A stretch of DNA of 64,000 nucleotides, from positions 62,001 through 126,000 of the forward strand of contig NZ_JADYTS010000002.1 of NCBI RefSeq assembly GCF_021531355.1, read 5' to 3'. How positions within the stretch are numbered: the first letter of the stretch is position 1; every line of letters begins with the position of its first letter. The translations under genes and the position numbers were made by a program. Below, piece after piece: positions 36,818-45,687 of the stretch. This stretch comes from Leyella stercorea. Its GTDB lineage: Bacteria; Bacteroidota; Bacteroidia; Bacteroidales; Bacteroidaceae. The notes under the pieces were generated by a model. It ran no database searches, was not told the DNA's origin, and worked only from the letters and a program-made list of their open reading frames with translations.

Positions 36818-39670
36818 ATGGACGACGAGATAAGAGATAATGAAGAAATGAAGATGGACAACGTAGAATCGAACGACGACACCACAAAAAGTGCTGACAC
36901 TGAGACAGTCGACGACGATGCTGCGGCAGAGACATCGGCTCCAACCAAACATTCCGATTACAAGCCGGTGAACCGTTTTGACGCATCGGCTGTTCATCAT
37001 CTGAGCGGCATGTATCAGAACTGGTTTCTCGACTATGCCTCGTACGTCATACTTGAGCGTGCCGTGCCTCATATTGAGGATGGCTTGAAACCCGTGCAGC
37101 GACGCATCCTGCACTCGATGAAGCGCATGGACGACGGCCGATTCAACAAGGTGGCAAACATTGTGGGCCATACCATGCAGTTCCATCCGCACGGTGACGC
37201 CTCGATAGGTGACGCTCTGGTGCAGATGGGACAGAAGGATCTGCTCGTAGACTGCCAGGGTAACTGGGGAAACATACTCACCGGCGACCGTGCTGCGGCT
37301 CCACGATACATCGAGGCACGCCTCTCGAAGTTTGCGCTCGACGTGGTTTTCAATCCCAAGACTACCGACTGGCAACTCTCTTACGACGGTCGTAACAAGG
37401 AACCGATAACGCTGCCTGCCAAGTTTCCGCTGCTTTTGGCACAGGGAGCTGAGGGTATTGCCGTAGGACTCAGCTCGAAGATAATGCCGCACAACCTTGT
37501 CGAGATATGCGATGCAGCCATTCACTACTTGCGTGGCGAGGAATTCCAGCTTTATCCCGACTTCCCTACAGGCGGATCGGTTGACGTGGCAAAATACAAC
37601 GACGGCCAGCGTGGAGGCATAATAAAGGTGCGCGCCAAGATAGAGAAGCTCGACCAGAAGACCATCGTCATACGCGAGATACCCTACTCGAAGACTACCA
37701 CAACGCTCATTGATTCGATACTCAAGGCCATTGACAAGGGAAAGATCAAGGCAAAGAAGGTAGATGACAACACGGCAGCCGAAGTTGAGATTCAGGTTCA
37801 CCTCGCTCCGGGCGTGTCGAGCGACAAGACCATCGACGCATTGTACGCATTCTCCGACTGCGAGATAAACATCTCGCCCAACTGCTGCGTAATCGAGGAC
37901 AACAAACCGTGCTTCCTCACCGTCAGCGACGTGCTGCGCCACAGCACCGACACCACAATGGGTCTGCTGCGCAAGGAACTCCTCATACGCAAGGCTGAAC
38001 TTGAAGAGCAGCTGTTCTTCTCGTCGTTGGAGCGCATTTTCATTGAGGAACGTATATATAAGGAGAAGAAGTTCGAGCAGTCGAAGTCGCAAGACGAGGT
38101 CGTAGCGTTCATCGACTCAAAGCTCGAACCGTTCAAAAACCAGATATTCCGGGTGCCTTCTGCCAAGACTTCGGCTGAAGGCATTGTGGAGCAGGAGATG
38201 GTGGAATACACGTTCCACCGCGAAATCACACGCGACGACATTCTGCGACTGCTCGAAATCAAGATGCAGCGCATACTGAAGTACAACAAGGACAAGGCCG
38301 ACGAACTCATTGCACGCATCAAGGCAGAACTTGCCGACATAGAGTACGACCTCGCCCACATGACCGACGTCACCATACACTGGTTTGAATACATACGCGA
38401 CAAGTATGGCAAGGACCATCCGCGACGCACCGAGATACGCAGTTTCGACACCATCGAGGCTTCGAAGGTGGTAGAGGCTAATCAGAAACTCTACATCAAC
38501 CGACAGGAAGGATTCATCGGTACCGGCCTTAAGAAGGATGAGTTTGTGTGCAACTGCTCCGACATCGACGACATAATAGTGTTCTTCAAGGACGGAAAAT
38601 ACAAGATGGTGCGTGCTGCCGACAAGATATTCGTGGGCAAGAACATACTGCACGTTCAGGTGTTCAAGCGCAACGACAAGCGTACTATCTATAATGTAGT
38701 ATACCGCGACGGCAAGAACGGACCCGCATACATCAAGCGTTTCTTTGTGCCTACAATGACAGTGGGCAAGGACTACGACCTCACGCAGGGCACCCCTGGC
38801 TCGCGCGTGCTCTATTTCACAGCCAACCCCAATGGCGAGGCTGAGGTAATCAAGGTTACGCTCGAAGCCAATCCGAAGCTGAAGCGAATATTCATCGACA
38901 AGGACTTCTCGGAGATTGGCATCAAGGGACGCACATCGAAGGGCAACCTCGTGACGCGCAACCCCATCCACCGCATCGGACTGAAGAGTCATGGACACTC
39001 TACTCTGGGCGGTCGCAAGGTGTGGTACGACCCCGATGTCAACCGACTCAACTACGACGAGCACGGCCGACTGCTCGGTGAGTTCTACGACGACGACTCA
39101 ATACTCGTAGTGCTCGACGACTGCAACTTCTACATCTCGACATTCGATGCCAACAACCATTACGAGTCGAACATCAAGATAATCGAGAAGTGGGATCCCG
39201 ACAAGGTGTGGACAGCCGTGCTGTACGATGCCGACAACGACAACAACCTGTACTTGAAGCGATTCCGTATGGAGGCAACCAAGCGTCAGCAAAACTATCT
39301 TGGTGAGAATCCCGATAGCCGACTTGTGCTGCTTACCGATACCGCTTATCCGCGTTTCGAGATTGACTATGCTCCGACGACGGCTCCTGACGGCTCGACC
39401 ATGCAACGTCCGCCACTCGAAATCGATGCCGAAGAGTTTATCGCTGTCAAGGGATTCAAGGCGAAGGGCAAACGTGTGACTACGCTTGAAGTAGCCGACG
39501 TAAAGGAACTGGAGCCTACACGATTCCCCGAACCGGAGACAGAAGAGGCTGACGACGCTGCCGATGAAGAACCCGAAAACCTCGATCCCGATGCTGGTAA
39601 GAGCCAGCAGCAGGTGATAGACGAAATGACCGGACAACTCAACATATTTACTGAGAATGCAGATCTTTAA
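36818..39670 (+). CDS. parC: DNA topoisomerase IV subunit A / GyrA-family protein
   Basis: A 950-residue type IIA topoisomerase A subunit that cuts and rejoins DNA during decatenation. The winged-helix catalytic site RAAAPRYIEARLS places Tyr near residue 164, after PHGDASIGDALVQM. A tower and coiled-coil follow, then a beta-pinwheel-like C-terminal half. Residues 1-48 are an acidic extension, and the C-terminus is also acidic (EEADDAADEEPENL). I favour ParC over GyrA because Bacteroidales have a separate GyrA and because of the extension, but the B subunit is not in the window. The next gene overlaps its 3' end by 14 bp. Confidence 0.85.
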   Translation: MDDEIRDNEEMKMDNVESNDDTTKSADTETVDDDAAAETSAPTKHSDYKPVNRFDASAVHHLSGMYQNWFLDYASYVILERAVPHIEDGLKPVQRRILHSMKRMDDGRFNKVANIVGHTMQFHPHGDASIGDALVQMGQKDLLVDCQGNWGNILTGDRAAAPRYIEARLSKFALDVVFNPKTTDWQLSYDGRNKEPITLPAKFPLLLAQGAEGIAVGLSSKIMPHNLVEICDAAIHYLRGEEFQLYPDFPTGGSVDVAKYNDGQRGGIIKVRAKIEKLDQKTIVIREIPYSKTTTTLIDSILKAIDKGKIKAKKVDDNTAAEVEIQVHLAPGVSSDKTIDALYAFSDCEINISPNCCVIEDNKPCFLTVSDVLRHSTDTTMGLLRKELLIRKAELEEQLFFSSLERIFIEERIYKEKKFEQSKSQDEVVAFIDSKLEPFKNQIFRVPSAKTSAEGIVEQEMVEYTFHREITRDDILRLLEIKMQRILKYNKDKADELIARIKAELADIEYDLAHMTDVTIHWFEYIRDKYGKDHPRRTEIRSFDTIEASKVVEANQKLYINRQEGFIGTGLKKDEFVCNCSDIDDIIVFFKDGKYKMVRAADKIFVGKNILHVQVFKRNDKRTIYNVVYRDGKNGPAYIKRFFVPTMTVGKDYDLTQGTPGSRVLYFTANPNGEAEVIKVTLEANPKLKRIFIDKDFSEIGIKGRTSKGNLVTRNPIHRIGLKSHGHSTLGGRKVWYDPDVNRLNYDEHGRLLGEFYDDDSILVVLDDCNFYISTFDANNHYESNIKIIEKWDPDKVWTAVLYDADNDNNLYLKRFRMEATKRQQNYLGENPDSRLVLLTDTAYPRFEIDYAPTTAPDGSTMQRPPLEIDAEEFIAVKGFKAKGKRVTTLEVADVKELEPTRFPEPETEEADDAADEEPENLDPDAGKSQQQVIDEMTGQLNIFTENADL

Positions 39671-40574
39671 GTATATACTCATTGGCATCGCGCTGATTGG
39701 CAATGGCGCTCTTTCGGCTTCTGCCCAAACCGAGTGCTGTTCGGCTAAAACGGAGTGCTGTTCAGCTCAGGATGAGGCTCAAGCAGTGCGCAGAGAGCGT
39801 CCAACACTCAAGACCAATGCCATGATGATAGGCGTGGGAGCAACCAATATGCTCGACACCTATCTCTCGCCCGAGAAGTATCGTGGCGTTGACATACGCT
39901 TCCTCTCGCACACTCGTCGCGAGAAGGACTCCACCGTGTGGATCAATCAGTTCCAGCACGAGGGCAACGTAGCCTATGCAGACAACCGCTCAGGCAATGG
40001 CGGTGAGATGGCGGGAGGCTATACGTTTCGCTACTCGCTTCTGCGCAAGTGGAACGTAAGCCTGTGGAGCCATCCGTTGCAACTCATTGCCGGTGGAACG
40101 GCAGCCGCCAACATCGGTATGATATACAATACCCGCAACGGCAACAACCCTGCCAATGCGCGCCTTTCGCTCCATATAGAGCCTACAGTGGGCTTCGACT
40201 ATCCTATAGGACGCCCAAACGGCAAGTGTGGCATTGCCTTCCGACCAGGCGACGCAGTTCGTTATCCGGTAGTATTGCATTACGAAGCCTCGGCACCTTT
40301 GTTCGGATTGATGTTTTCGCCCAACTACGGACAGTCGTATTACGAGATATTCAACCGTGGCAACTACGACCACAACTGCGTGCCGACGACCGTAGGGTCA
40401 ACCCCGTCGTTGCGTCAGATGCTCACCCTCGACTTCCGTCTGGCCCGCACTACATGGCGCATCGGCTACCTGGGAACCATCGAACAGTCGCAGGTGAACA
40501 ACCTCAAGACCCACATCTACACCCATTCGCTCATGATAGGTATAGTGAAGAGGTTCCGCACGGTGAAGCAATAG
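39657..40574 (+). CDS. DUF3316-family outer-membrane beta-barrel-like protein
   Basis: 305 residues with a signal peptide (1-23, ending ALSASAQ) and alternating-residue strands with aromatic ends, as in a barrel (GYTFRYSLLRKW, YYEIFNRGNYDHN). It matches the DUF3316 pattern common in Bacteroidales. Just after the signal there is a tandem heptad TECCSAK-TECCSAQ, giving two CysCys pairs in the mature N-terminus. The ATG lies inside the parC-like gene, so translation is probably coupled. A terminator follows. Confidence 0.75.
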   Translation: MQIFKYILIGIALIGNGALSASAQTECCSAKTECCSAQDEAQAVRRERPTLKTNAMMIGVGATNMLDTYLSPEKYRGVDIRFLSHTRREKDSTVWINQFQHEGNVAYADNRSGNGGEMAGGYTFRYSLLRKWNVSLWSHPLQLIAGGTAAANIGMIYNTRNGNNPANARLSLHIEPTVGFDYPIGRPNGKCGIAFRPGDAVRYPVVLHYEASAPLFGLMFSPNYGQSYYEIFNRGNYDHNCVPTTVGSTPSLRQMLTLDFRLARTTWRIGYLGTIEQSQVNNLKTHIYTHSLMIGIVKRFRTVKQ

Positions 40575-40605
40575 TGGTAGAAGTATAAAATTCGAATATA
40601 AATAT

Positions 40606-40643
40606 AAAGGTCAGGATGCAATGTTTATACATCCTGACCTTTT
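40606..40643 (+). terminator. Intrinsic terminator after the DUF3316 gene
   Basis: AAAGGTCAGGATG (40606-40618) pairs with CATCCTGACCTTT (40630-40642), with T residues within and after the stem. It marks the end of the core genes on this side. Confidence 0.88.
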
Positions 40644-40729
40644 GGCTTATACAAAATATTTGACTTGCAAAAATGTTAGTATAAATAATCTTGAATTTGC
40701 ATATAACTATAAATATTTCTTATTTTTTC

Positions 40730-40762
40730 TTGCTGTTATCTTAATTATTTTCTATATCTTTG
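40730..40762 (+). promoter_or_regulatory. Promoter of the UpxY-led operon
   Basis: TTG at 40730-40732 and TATCTTTG at 40755-40762 are 22 bp apart, slightly long for the consensus. The next ORF starts only at 41258, so the transcript would have a leader of almost 500 nt. Confidence 0.5.
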
Positions 40763-40768
40763 CGTTTG

Positions 40769-41257
40769 GATTGTATAGCCAGACTGTAGTTGTCGCTGTA
40801 AGACGAGTTCTTTCATGATAACTGGGTCGGCAGCCTACGCCGTGCTGAGTGTAGCGAAGTCAACCATGACATATCTATACGAAAGCGGGCTTGGGTGGGA
40901 ATACAATCCAGACATAGAAGGCGTTTATCGACGCTGTGTTTGAGACACACTGAAATCTTCCAAAACTATCAGTATCAAAGTCTCGAATATAGTCAACGGT
41001 AGATGTCCCGAGTGTGATTATATCAATCCCGTGGAGACCTTGTAAGCATAGATTGTACCCTGTTGGGTGCAATCAAATGTATTATATAGGTCTCTTTACG
41101 GTATCGATTTCATATCGGCGTGGGCTCTGACGTTGTCTGTTCGACTTTGATAGGCAGTTGGAAGAGCCTCAGTGTGTGGAATGGACAACAGGACGATTCC
41201 ACGCTCTTTTTTTGCCTTTTTTTAACTGGGTTCTGCTTAGAATAAGTTAACACCGAT
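40769..41257 (+). promoter_or_regulatory. Long leader with intrinsic terminator before upxY-like gene
   Basis: No ORF of convincing quality in these 490 nt. Near the 3' end GTGTGGAAT (41174-41182) pairs with ATTCCACGC (41196-41204), followed by CTCTTTTTTTG, a factor-independent terminator placed upstream of the first gene. Further hairpins are visible (GTGTTTGAGACACAC near 40939). Since the first gene is a NusG-like antiterminator, the layout suggests processive antitermination through this leader, as described for Bacteroides UpxY leaders. Confidence 0.6.
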
Positions 41258-41986
41258 ATGAAAGTCGATGAACGTACACTAAAAGATGTACACACCTATG
41301 GAGGTGGTGAAATCCCTCCCAGCGCTGGATTTATCTCCAACGCCCTCCCCGAAGCTCAAAGTTTTATAAAAGCCGAGAGCTCACATACAGGGGTGTCCAC
41401 CAGAAGTGCACATTTAGCAGTAATGCCTAAAGCACAAACGGGGGAAGACACTCCACATTGGTATGCTCTACGATGCACTTACGGCAGAGAAAAGACAGCA
41501 TACGACTATATGAAATCCAAAGGTGTTACGGCTTTCTATCCTACAATCAATTCGGTTAAACTCATAAATGGTAAACGCAAAGTTGTTACCGAGTCACGTT
41601 TACCAAACATTTTCTTCGCCTACGGCACCGAAGAACAACTCAAGACTTATGTTTACGACAACGTAAACCTCTCCTTCCTTCGTTTTTATTATCGACACGT
41701 CCACATTGGTCGCAGAATCGAAAAGACTCCATTAATAGTTCCCGACTATCAGATGAAAAGCCTCAAAATTGCGTGTACTTCAGAAGAAGATGATGTTATC
41801 ATTGTTTCTGAAGAAATTCAAAAATTTGAGAAAGGTCAGTTGGTACGAGTGGTTAAAGGTGAGTTTAAAGGTTTTGTGGGAAGAGTGGCACGTCATAAAG
41901 GACAGCAGCGAGTGGGTATTGTAGTGGACAACCTGCTGACTGTTATGACGGCATACGTGCCGAGTGCTTATTGTGAGGTGGTATAA
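41258..41986 (+). CDS. UpxY-family transcription antiterminator (NusG paralogue)
   Basis: 242 residues. A NusG N-terminal domain starts at about 67 (PHWYALRCTYGREKTAYDYM) and a KOW domain lies near 190 (GQLVRVVKGEFKGFVGRV). UpxY proteins of Bacteroides bind RNA polymerase in the leader of their own operon and let it read through. Here the following genes are not capsule genes. The first 60 residues are not part of the NusG fold; an internal ATG at 41423 is a possible alternative start. It is the first gene of the accessory block and probably controls it. Confidence 0.85.
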   Translation: MKVDERTLKDVHTYGGGEIPPSAGFISNALPEAQSFIKAESSHTGVSTRSAHLAVMPKAQTGEDTPHWYALRCTYGREKTAYDYMKSKGVTAFYPTINSVKLINGKRKVVTESRLPNIFFAYGTEEQLKTYVYDNVNLSFLRFYYRHVHIGRRIEKTPLIVPDYQMKSLKIACTSEEDDVIIVSEEIQKFEKGQLVRVVKGEFKGFVGRVARHKGQQRVGIVVDNLLTVMTAYVPSAYCEVV

Positions 41987-42104
41987 GATAAGCAGAATTA
42001 AAAGGTTTCTATACATTATTATATAGACATAGCAATGATTGTAAAAAAGATATTTACACAAGATTTGCGTGTAACCATTGAAAAATACCTTTAATATTGA
42101 TTTT

Positions 42105-42869
42105 ATGAATGTAAGTTTATCTGATATGAACAGTCTATCATTCGATGTATTGAAAAAGATGCAAGATGTCAATGCTGATCTTGAGATAGCTAGACGTGTA
42201 GTAAAAAATGACTCTTTAGCGGTGAACTTTTTCTTAGAAGAGTTTTCTATTAAAATTCTTGATTATATTGGCAAAAACATTATGTGCCGTCCGCCAGTCT
42301 TGGTTAAAGGTGTATACTGTTATTCGCCTACAGTAACAACTGAATATTTTGAGTTTATAGGAGCTGCATTTCATGATGGAATTCCGACATGGCATAAGAT
42401 AGAACTGTATAAGGGAACTGTTAGCGACAAACGTCCTGCAAGGCTTTATTCTTATGTTAGTACCATCAGTATGCGTTACTTTGTAAAGCTGAAGAAAAAA
42501 GAAGATAATGAAAAAAAACATGCAAATAGCTCATTTTGTGTGATTGAAAATGTAGGTCTTGATATTCTAAACAAGTATAGCGGTTTTGATGAAATCGAGA
42601 TTGGCGAAGTTTGTGATACAGACACAGAAATAGGTTGGGCGTGGAAGCACCTTCCTGAGAAAGATCGCGTTGTGCTCAAATATCTTGTGATGGAGGAACG
42701 CAATTCTCTTGACGTGTTTGACGAACTGATTCAATATGTTGATAGCAAAATACCGCCGTCGTGCTACACGCGCACACAGCGACAGAATGCAATGTCGCTA
42801 TTGAAGCAGCGTGCCAAAAAACACCTTCGCAAACTTATTGAGGAATATAGAAGAAAAAAGACATTATGA
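42105..42869 (+). CDS. ECF-like sigma factor
   Basis: 254 residues. The N-terminal half resembles sigma region 2 (residues about 20-135): EIARRVVKNDSLAVNFFLEEF, then RLYSYVSTISMRYFVKLKK, in the positions of the usual ECF helices. The C-terminal half has LPEKDRVVLKYLVMEE near 184 and a helical basic end (ALLKQR-like, RKLIEEYRRKK), a diverged region 4. The region 2-4 linker is longer than normal. I choose the ATG at 42105 over a TTG at 42078. It overlaps the next small gene (ATGA). I am moderately sure of the sigma assignment and less of its target. Confidence 0.6.
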   Translation: MNVSLSDMNSLSFDVLKKMQDVNADLEIARRVVKNDSLAVNFFLEEFSIKILDYIGKNIMCRPPVLVKGVYCYSPTVTTEYFEFIGAAFHDGIPTWHKIELYKGTVSDKRPARLYSYVSTISMRYFVKLKKKEDNEKKHANSSFCVIENVGLDILNKYSGFDEIEIGEVCDTDTEIGWAWKHLPEKDRVVLKYLVMEERNSLDVFDELIQYVDSKIPPSCYTRTQRQNAMSLLKQRAKKHLRKLIEEYRRKKTL

Positions 42870-43147
42870 AACATTTGATAAAAGACATTGAATTGATGGA
42901 CTATCTTGAAGACAGGCTGTCAAAGAGCGAAAAAATAGTACTGAAAAAACGACTTGCAGAAAACGGCGAGCTTGACGTGCTTTATCACTTACAGCTGGCT
43001 TATGAGGCAGGTTGTGAAGCAAAGGCTGAACAATTGATAGGTGAGGATGATTTCATGACATCGATTGGCAGAACAGAGAGCCTAAATTCTTTACCAAGGA
43101 TGGCTGCAGATGTGTCTTTCGAAGAAAAAAAAGATGACAATGAATAA
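42866..43147 (+). CDS. Small putative anti-sigma-like protein
   Basis: 93 soluble residues. The start DYLEDRLSKSEKIVLKKRLAENGEL has the spacing of the helical pair found at the N-terminus of cytoplasmic anti-sigma domains, but lacks the zinc-binding His-Cys-Cys residues and any membrane segment. Its ATG overlaps the stop of the sigma-like gene, the common arrangement for sigma/anti-sigma pairs. The function is inferred from position and short pattern only. Confidence 0.45.
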   Translation: MKHLIKDIELMDYLEDRLSKSEKIVLKKRLAENGELDVLYHLQLAYEAGCEAKAEQLIGEDDFMTSIGRTESLNSLPRMAADVSFEEKKDDNE

Positions 43148-43223
43148 AAAATTCTCTTGAGTTGCTTTATTGGGATGTTTAACGTACTCTATAAGGTAAA
43201 AACATATTAAAAACTTATTTGTT

Positions 43224-44399
43224 ATGAACACACAGAATTTTTCAGCAGAGACCATTCACCAAGCAGTGGAGGCAATTAGAAACTATCAGAACGATTTTGA
43301 CTCTATAAGGGAGAATAGTTCTGTAACGTCAGTGGAAGAAATGGCACAGATAATGATAATGCAGAAATTTGGCGAGGCACAAATTGAGGCAGAAGACATT
43401 GTGAAAGACATAAAAAAAGGCATTGCTGAGTTTGACAAGCAGTTTGCTGCCAATGCAGAAGCTAACAATACAGGTATAGCTCGTCAGCTTGTAGAGGCTA
43501 CCAAAGACAAGAGTGAGGCAGAACGTAAGGCATGCTATGTGAACGTGCTTACTGCGCTCCAGCTTGCCGGTGCTGAAACAATCACAAAGGAAGAAGCACA
43601 AAAGGTCCTTGATCAGAACACAAATATGTCGGAGGATGAACTCTTAAAGGCAATAGAGACTGTAGCTGATGCAAATCTGCCTATAAAGGCGATGTCCGGT
43701 AAGCTAATGGAAAGTATTGGTGCCGATGGTATGGCGCAGCTTGCAGAAAACATTAAACTGCATAAGGATGACAATCGCTTTATGGTCGCTTTATGGCTCT
43801 ATGTCAAGCAACGTGAAGAGAATGTAACTTTCGGTAGTGATAAATTATCGGCTGAACAGATTGGCTCTCTCGCCGCTGCTGGCATTGAAACCATCATCAC
43901 TACAGGTGAACTTGAGGAAGGAAAAATTTCACTCGATAGATGGCAGACTGTTATGAAATGGATACTGGGCGCAGCCATAGGCATAGCTCTCACATTGGCA
44001 GTGTTCGCATTCTCTATACTTGTGGGATTGGCTGTTATGAGTGTTATCTGGGACATCATTGGTATAGGTTATTTTGCCTCTCTTCTGTCCTTGATTGTTG
44101 GGGTGTTTATTATGTCTGATATGTCAAAGCGTGGTTTTGAGGCAACAGAAAAACTTATTGACATGTTTGTTACATTCTATAACAGCCACATAGGGACGTT
44201 TACCGCAAAGTTGAAAACTTTTGCAGCGAAGGTTAAAGAATGGGCGGCAGAAGCGGTGGAGCGAGTTAAGAGTGCTACTACCACGCTATGTAACGGTACT
44301 GTCTTAACAAAAGCGCAAACCTCGGAGAACAGTACAAATGTAGAACAGCCTGCAGGTGAGACTGAAACACAGCAGTCTTTACAGCCAGCTATGGCTTAA
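43224..44399 (+). CDS. Membrane protein of unknown function, block A
   Basis: 391 residues, no family recognised. Residues 1-235 are soluble and helical, with repeated acidic/amphipathic segments. Two or three membrane helices follow at about 246-305 (WILGAAIGIALTLAVFAF, IGIGYFASLLSLIVGVF). The last 85 residues are an amphipathic helix (KLKTFAAKVKEWAAEAVERV) and a polar Gln/Glu/Thr-rich tail. Such a layout suits a membrane platform for soluble partners. It has its own 76-bp upstream gap, and a hairpin follows the stop. Confidence 0.6.
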   Translation: MNTQNFSAETIHQAVEAIRNYQNDFDSIRENSSVTSVEEMAQIMIMQKFGEAQIEAEDIVKDIKKGIAEFDKQFAANAEANNTGIARQLVEATKDKSEAERKACYVNVLTALQLAGAETITKEEAQKVLDQNTNMSEDELLKAIETVADANLPIKAMSGKLMESIGADGMAQLAENIKLHKDDNRFMVALWLYVKQREENVTFGSDKLSAEQIGSLAAAGIETIITTGELEEGKISLDRWQTVMKWILGAAIGIALTLAVFAFSILVGLAVMSVIWDIIGIGYFASLLSLIVGVFIMSDMSKRGFEATEKLIDMFVTFYNSHIGTFTAKLKTFAAKVKEWAAEAVERVKSATTTLCNGTVLTKAQTSENSTNVEQPAGETETQQSLQPAMA

Positions 44400-44413
44400 G
44401 TTGCAATATTAGG

Positions 44414-44446
44414 TATGGAAACTGCCCATGCTTGGCAGTTTCCATA
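44414..44446 (+). terminator. Hairpin within block A
   Basis: TATGGAAACTGCC (44414-44426) pairs perfectly with GGCAGTTTCCATA (44434-44446), with a 7-nt loop and no T-run. It could stabilise the upstream mRNA, reduce downstream expression, or be a site of action for the operon's antiterminator. Confidence 0.5.
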
Positions 44447-44492
44447 TGTTAAATGTTTATGTTTGGAAACTCATTTAAAAATCGATTAATCT

Positions 44493-45152
44493 ATGGAACC
44501 AATTACAGTAATAATAGGCGGTGCCGTACTTTTAGTCTCTGCTGTAACAGCAGCGGCTATGAAATGTTACGCTGCAGTGAAAGATAAGAATAAACAGATA
44601 TCATCTTTACAGACAGCTCTTGCGTCATACACACAAACTTATCAGTTTGAGGAGGTTGATAATCAGCTTATCTCAAATTGCAAGGACTATCTCCAAAAAA
44701 TTTTTGGCGACGATATAGTCGGTAGGTATGCCCAACTTTCCACAGTAGATGAAAAGGAGCAGTTCACCAAGGTTGTGGTGAATGGTCTTGCAAAAGAGAT
44801 GGGTGTGGACGTGAAAGAGATTAAGTTTGAGGATCTTAGTCCATGTATGCGTGGTTATGCACAGCCTCGGCAAGACTCTATAGGAATCGTTATTAACAGG
44901 GCCGTGTTGCTCAGTGATCCAGAGCAGACAGTCAAGACAATATGCCACGAGTTGCGCCATTGCCTACAGTTCTGTTCTTTGGTAGATAACAAGCACGGCT
45001 ATTCTGACGCACGACTTGCACAGTGGCTGTACAGTTGGGAGCATTATCAGAGTTGTGAGACCGAAGCTGATTATAGCGGGTATGTAGCTCAGGTGATAGA
45101 GCTTGATGCCAATCTTTTCGCTAATAGTGTGTTTAATGCATTAAACTCATGA
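44493..45152 (+). CDS. Membrane-anchored HExxH zincin, ImmA/IrrE-like
   Basis: 219 residues. An N-terminal hydrophobic helix (about 4-25) is followed by a soluble domain. TICHELRHCLQ near residue 151 supplies the zinc-binding HELRH. Further on, IELDANLFANSVF near 201 has the Glu and helix pattern of the third ligand in ImmA/IrrE-type metallopeptidases. These often cleave regulators in response to a signal; a target inside the same block (anti-sigma-like protein or another regulator) is an attractive guess. The membrane anchor is unusual for that family. Confidence 0.6.
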   Translation: MEPITVIIGGAVLLVSAVTAAAMKCYAAVKDKNKQISSLQTALASYTQTYQFEEVDNQLISNCKDYLQKIFGDDIVGRYAQLSTVDEKEQFTKVVVNGLAKEMGVDVKEIKFEDLSPCMRGYAQPRQDSIGIVINRAVLLSDPEQTVKTICHELRHCLQFCSLVDNKHGYSDARLAQWLYSWEHYQSCETEADYSGYVAQVIELDANLFANSVFNALNS

Positions 45153-45201
45153 GTGTAAGGGTGTGGTTTAGTATAAAAATAATGACAAAAAGAAAATTCT
45201 T

Positions 45202-45687
45202 ATGAAAATAAAAGATATTATAAATTTGCTCAGTACAGCAAAAGAAAGAGTATATCTAGCATATCGCATATATAACTCATCCCCCGAAATAAAGGCTGCA
45301 ATAAAGGAGTATAAGGAGTTTGAAGAACTCCCCGTCTTGACTGTACGCGTTAAAAACTCTGTTGGTAATTATGTCGACATTACCTCTAAGGAGCTGAAAG
45401 TCTTGTATGGATTCAAAGACTTGCAGGCTTTGCTTATGATAGGCGACATAAAGAAAGCGCAGGCTGATGGCAATATGGAAGAACTTGATGCGCTCCTCTC
45501 TGTTCTTGTGAATGGACAACATGTTGTTAAGGACGAAACGCGCCGTTCAATAGATGTCATAAAGGATAATATAAGGAAAAACAACCCTGGTGTTTGGAAT
45601 GAATATCAGAAGATATGTGAAAGGGAGGCTCAGAAATTGAAAGATATTGAGACCAATTATGAGCAAATGATTGAAACAGAACTTTAA
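45202..45687 (+). CDS. Unrecognised soluble protein, block A
   Basis: 161 residues with no signal peptide, mostly helical and charged. The N-terminal helix (IKDIINLLSTAKERVYLAYRIY) and the C-terminal one (REAQKLKDIETNYEQM) could form coiled coils. There is no known motif. Its 3' end overlaps the AAA+ gene start by 17 bp, so it is probably a partner or adaptor of that ATPase. Confidence 0.55.
   Translation: MKIKDIINLLSTAKERVYLAYRIYNSSPEIKAAIKEYKEFEELPVLTVRVKNSVGNYVDITSKELKVLYGFKDLQALLMIGDIKKAQADGNMEELDALLSVLVNGQHVVKDETRRSIDVIKDNIRKNNPGVWNEYQKICEREAQKLKDIETNYEQMIETEL

Noticed and set aside
40575..41257. tRNA or attachment site at the core/accessory boundary
   Set aside because: No tRNA cloverleaf or integrase gene was found, and no direct repeat pair marks the two ends of the accessory region within the window.
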